From a virus, in the IMG/VR virus record IMGVR_UViG_3300044675_001691, positions 1-29,960 of that record: DNA of 29,960 nucleotides; one strand, written 5' to 3'. Under the pieces are notes generated by a model. It did not search any database. It was not told the origin of the DNA and saw only the letters and a list, made by a program, of their open reading frames with translations. The translations under genes and the position numbers were made by a program. Within the stretch, counting starts at the first letter, position 1; every line of letters begins with the position of its first letter. Positions 29,084 to 29,960 of the stretch are shown here, piece by piece.

Positions 29084-29960
29084 ATGAACCAAAAAATTAA
29101 GATTAGCCAACTACCCGCTAAGGGTTCAAACCTAGCCGCTGCCGACCTTTTAGAAATAGCGGAGTTCACGGGTACGGGTTACATTTCAAAGTCTATAACT
29201 GGCGCTGAAATTGCAGCGGGTGCAACTGCGGGCTTTGTCCCAGAAACACGCACGCTAACAATAAACGGAACAACCCAAGACCTTTCAGCAGATAGAACGT
29301 TTACCATTTCAACGGGCATAACAATAGGCACAACACTTATTACTTCAGGTACAGTCGGACGGGTATTATTCGAGGGAACGGGAAATGTAGTTCAGGAGAG
29401 TGCAAACTTGTTTTGGGATAACACTAATGGAAGGTTGGGGATTGGGACTAGTACGCCTGCGACAAAATTGCACATCAAAGCAGAAACCACATCTACATCA
29501 GCAATCATAATTGAAAATCCATCTTCAGGTTCAGCCTATTTACCAACAACAACCTATGTAACCGGTTTAAACCAAACAACAGCAGGTTCAAACAATGCAT
29601 CATATTTATTAATGGTAGCAGGTCCCGGAAGCGGCATACCATCGGCAGGTCCTTATTTCCAATTAAATGGAAATTTACATACAGCTTTTGGTGGACAAAG
29701 GGGATATATTCAATTCACATCAGGTCAAGTTACAAGCCCAACAGGAAACGATGGTAAAATTGCATTTAATTGCGCATCTTCAGCAATTGATTTTAACACA
29801 GCGGGAACTAATAAGCTAAGCATACAAAACAACGGCAACGTCCTAATCAACACAACAACCGATGCAGGTTTCCGCTTAGACGTTAACGGAACTGCGAGGG
29901 TGCAGGATACACTGACTGTTGTTAAAAACCAAAATCTTGGTACTTCTTTAAATATTACTA
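29084..29960 (+). CDS. Tail fibre / receptor-binding protein, 5' part (continues at base 1)
   Basis: This is the first 292 codons of a fibre gene that stays open to the window edge. The N-terminus (KISQLPAKGSNLAAADLLEI) resembles the virion-anchoring start of Bacteroidetes phage fibres, and is followed by a TLTINGTTQDLSADRTFTI segment. Around residues 115-130 comes GRLGIGTSTPATKLHI, and near the edge INTTTDAGFRLDVNGTAR, both typical of beta-rich fibre shafts in this phage group. The ATG at 29084 directly follows the late-gene motif TAATATTGTT. One base is left over at the edge, and with bases 1-2 it forms a lysine codon that keeps the frame, so the 3' part is the feature at 1-635. The middle (about 29500-29800) uses GGT, TTA and CCA codons and few CG dinucleotides, unlike neighbouring genes, which suggests a swapped receptor-binding segment. 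Role inferred from motifs and position after the tail genes. Confidence 0.85.
   Translation, partial: MNQKIKISQLPAKGSNLAAADLLEIAEFTGTGYISKSITGAEIAAGATAGFVPETRTLTINGTTQDLSADRTFTISTGITIGTTLITSGTVGRVLFEGTGNVVQESANLFWDNTNGRLGIGTSTPATKLHIKAETTSTSAIIIENPSSGSAYLPTTTYVTGLNQTTAGSNNASYLLMVAGPGSGIPSAGPYFQLNGNLHTAFGGQRGYIQFTSGQVTSPTGNDGKIAFNCASSAIDFNTAGTNKLSIQNNGNVLINTTTDAGFRLDVNGTARVQDTLTVVKNQNLGTSLNIT

Noticed and set aside
29084-29960. Diversity-generating retroelement targeting the fibre
   Set aside because: No reverse transcriptase gene or template repeat is present; the repeated shaft motif differs at scattered synonymous sites, not at adenines only.
1-29960. tRNA genes, integrase/recombinase, attachment sites or insertion sequences
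   Set aside because: No cloverleaf-like sequence with a T-loop signature, no tyrosine or serine recombinase motif and no terminal inverted repeats were recognised on either strand.

Overview
This 29,960-base window reads as one small tailed-phage genome, very probably complete and circular or circularly permuted. The evidence for completeness is at the edges: the tail-fibre gene that runs off the right end (from 29084) continues in the same frame from base 1 to a stop at 633-635. Joining the ends gives a single 503-residue fibre protein with the usual architecture of Bacteroidetes phage fibres. The host is most likely a member of the Bacteroidetes (Flavobacteriia-like). I infer this from promoters of the TTG-N19-21-TAnnTTTG type, the near absence of Shine-Dalgarno sequences, A-rich start contexts, and fibre repeats of the type INTTTDAGFRLDVNGTAR. 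A tape-measure gene, tail-tube candidate and no contractile-sheath gene suggest a siphovirus. No integrase, CRISPR array or tRNA gene was seen, so a lytic life style is likely.

Layout: 1-1494 holds the fibre end and small late genes. 1471-2776 is the only minus-strand block, two overlapping genes that look like distant paralogues. 2821-7653 is the head/connector block: XkdF-like protease fused to an acidic scaffold-like tail, major capsid protein, tail-tube candidate, portal and connector. 7653-9092 is the lysis cassette: holin, M15 peptidase and a lipoprotein with the layout of a unimolecular spanin. It is followed by a calcineurin-like phosphoesterase (9089-10153) and a terminator. After a non-coding regulatory stretch (10205-10402), early operons run from 10403 to about 18986: small proteins, a DnaA-domain-IV-like protein, an HNH endonuclease island, a replisome organiser, a DnaB-like ATPase, a C5-methyltransferase, NinG, Erf annealing protein, YqaJ-like exonuclease and a DNA-binding protein with an SSB-like C-tip. 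After another terminator and promoter, 19077-20820 carries membrane proteins, a sigma-like factor and small genes leading into terminase small and large subunits (20807-22389). The rest (22420-29070) is tail tip, tape measure and tail completion, returning to the fibre.

Two classes of start signal can be read. Early transcription appears to use TATATTTG-type -7 boxes; one 17-mer is repeated exactly before two early operons. Five late structural genes instead carry TAATATnGTT directly abutting the ATG. At the two of these sites where a new promoter is structurally required (after a divergent gap and after a terminator), a TTTTTGAAC element lies 19-20 bases upstream. The phage encodes a sigma-like protein that could read this late motif.

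The most unusual local element is at 12449-12546: a promoter box, a compact RNA able to form two hairpins with complementary loops, and a terminator-like stem, directly upstream of an AT-rich, foreign-looking HNH endonuclease gene. Functions below rest on reading motifs by eye; no database search was possible.
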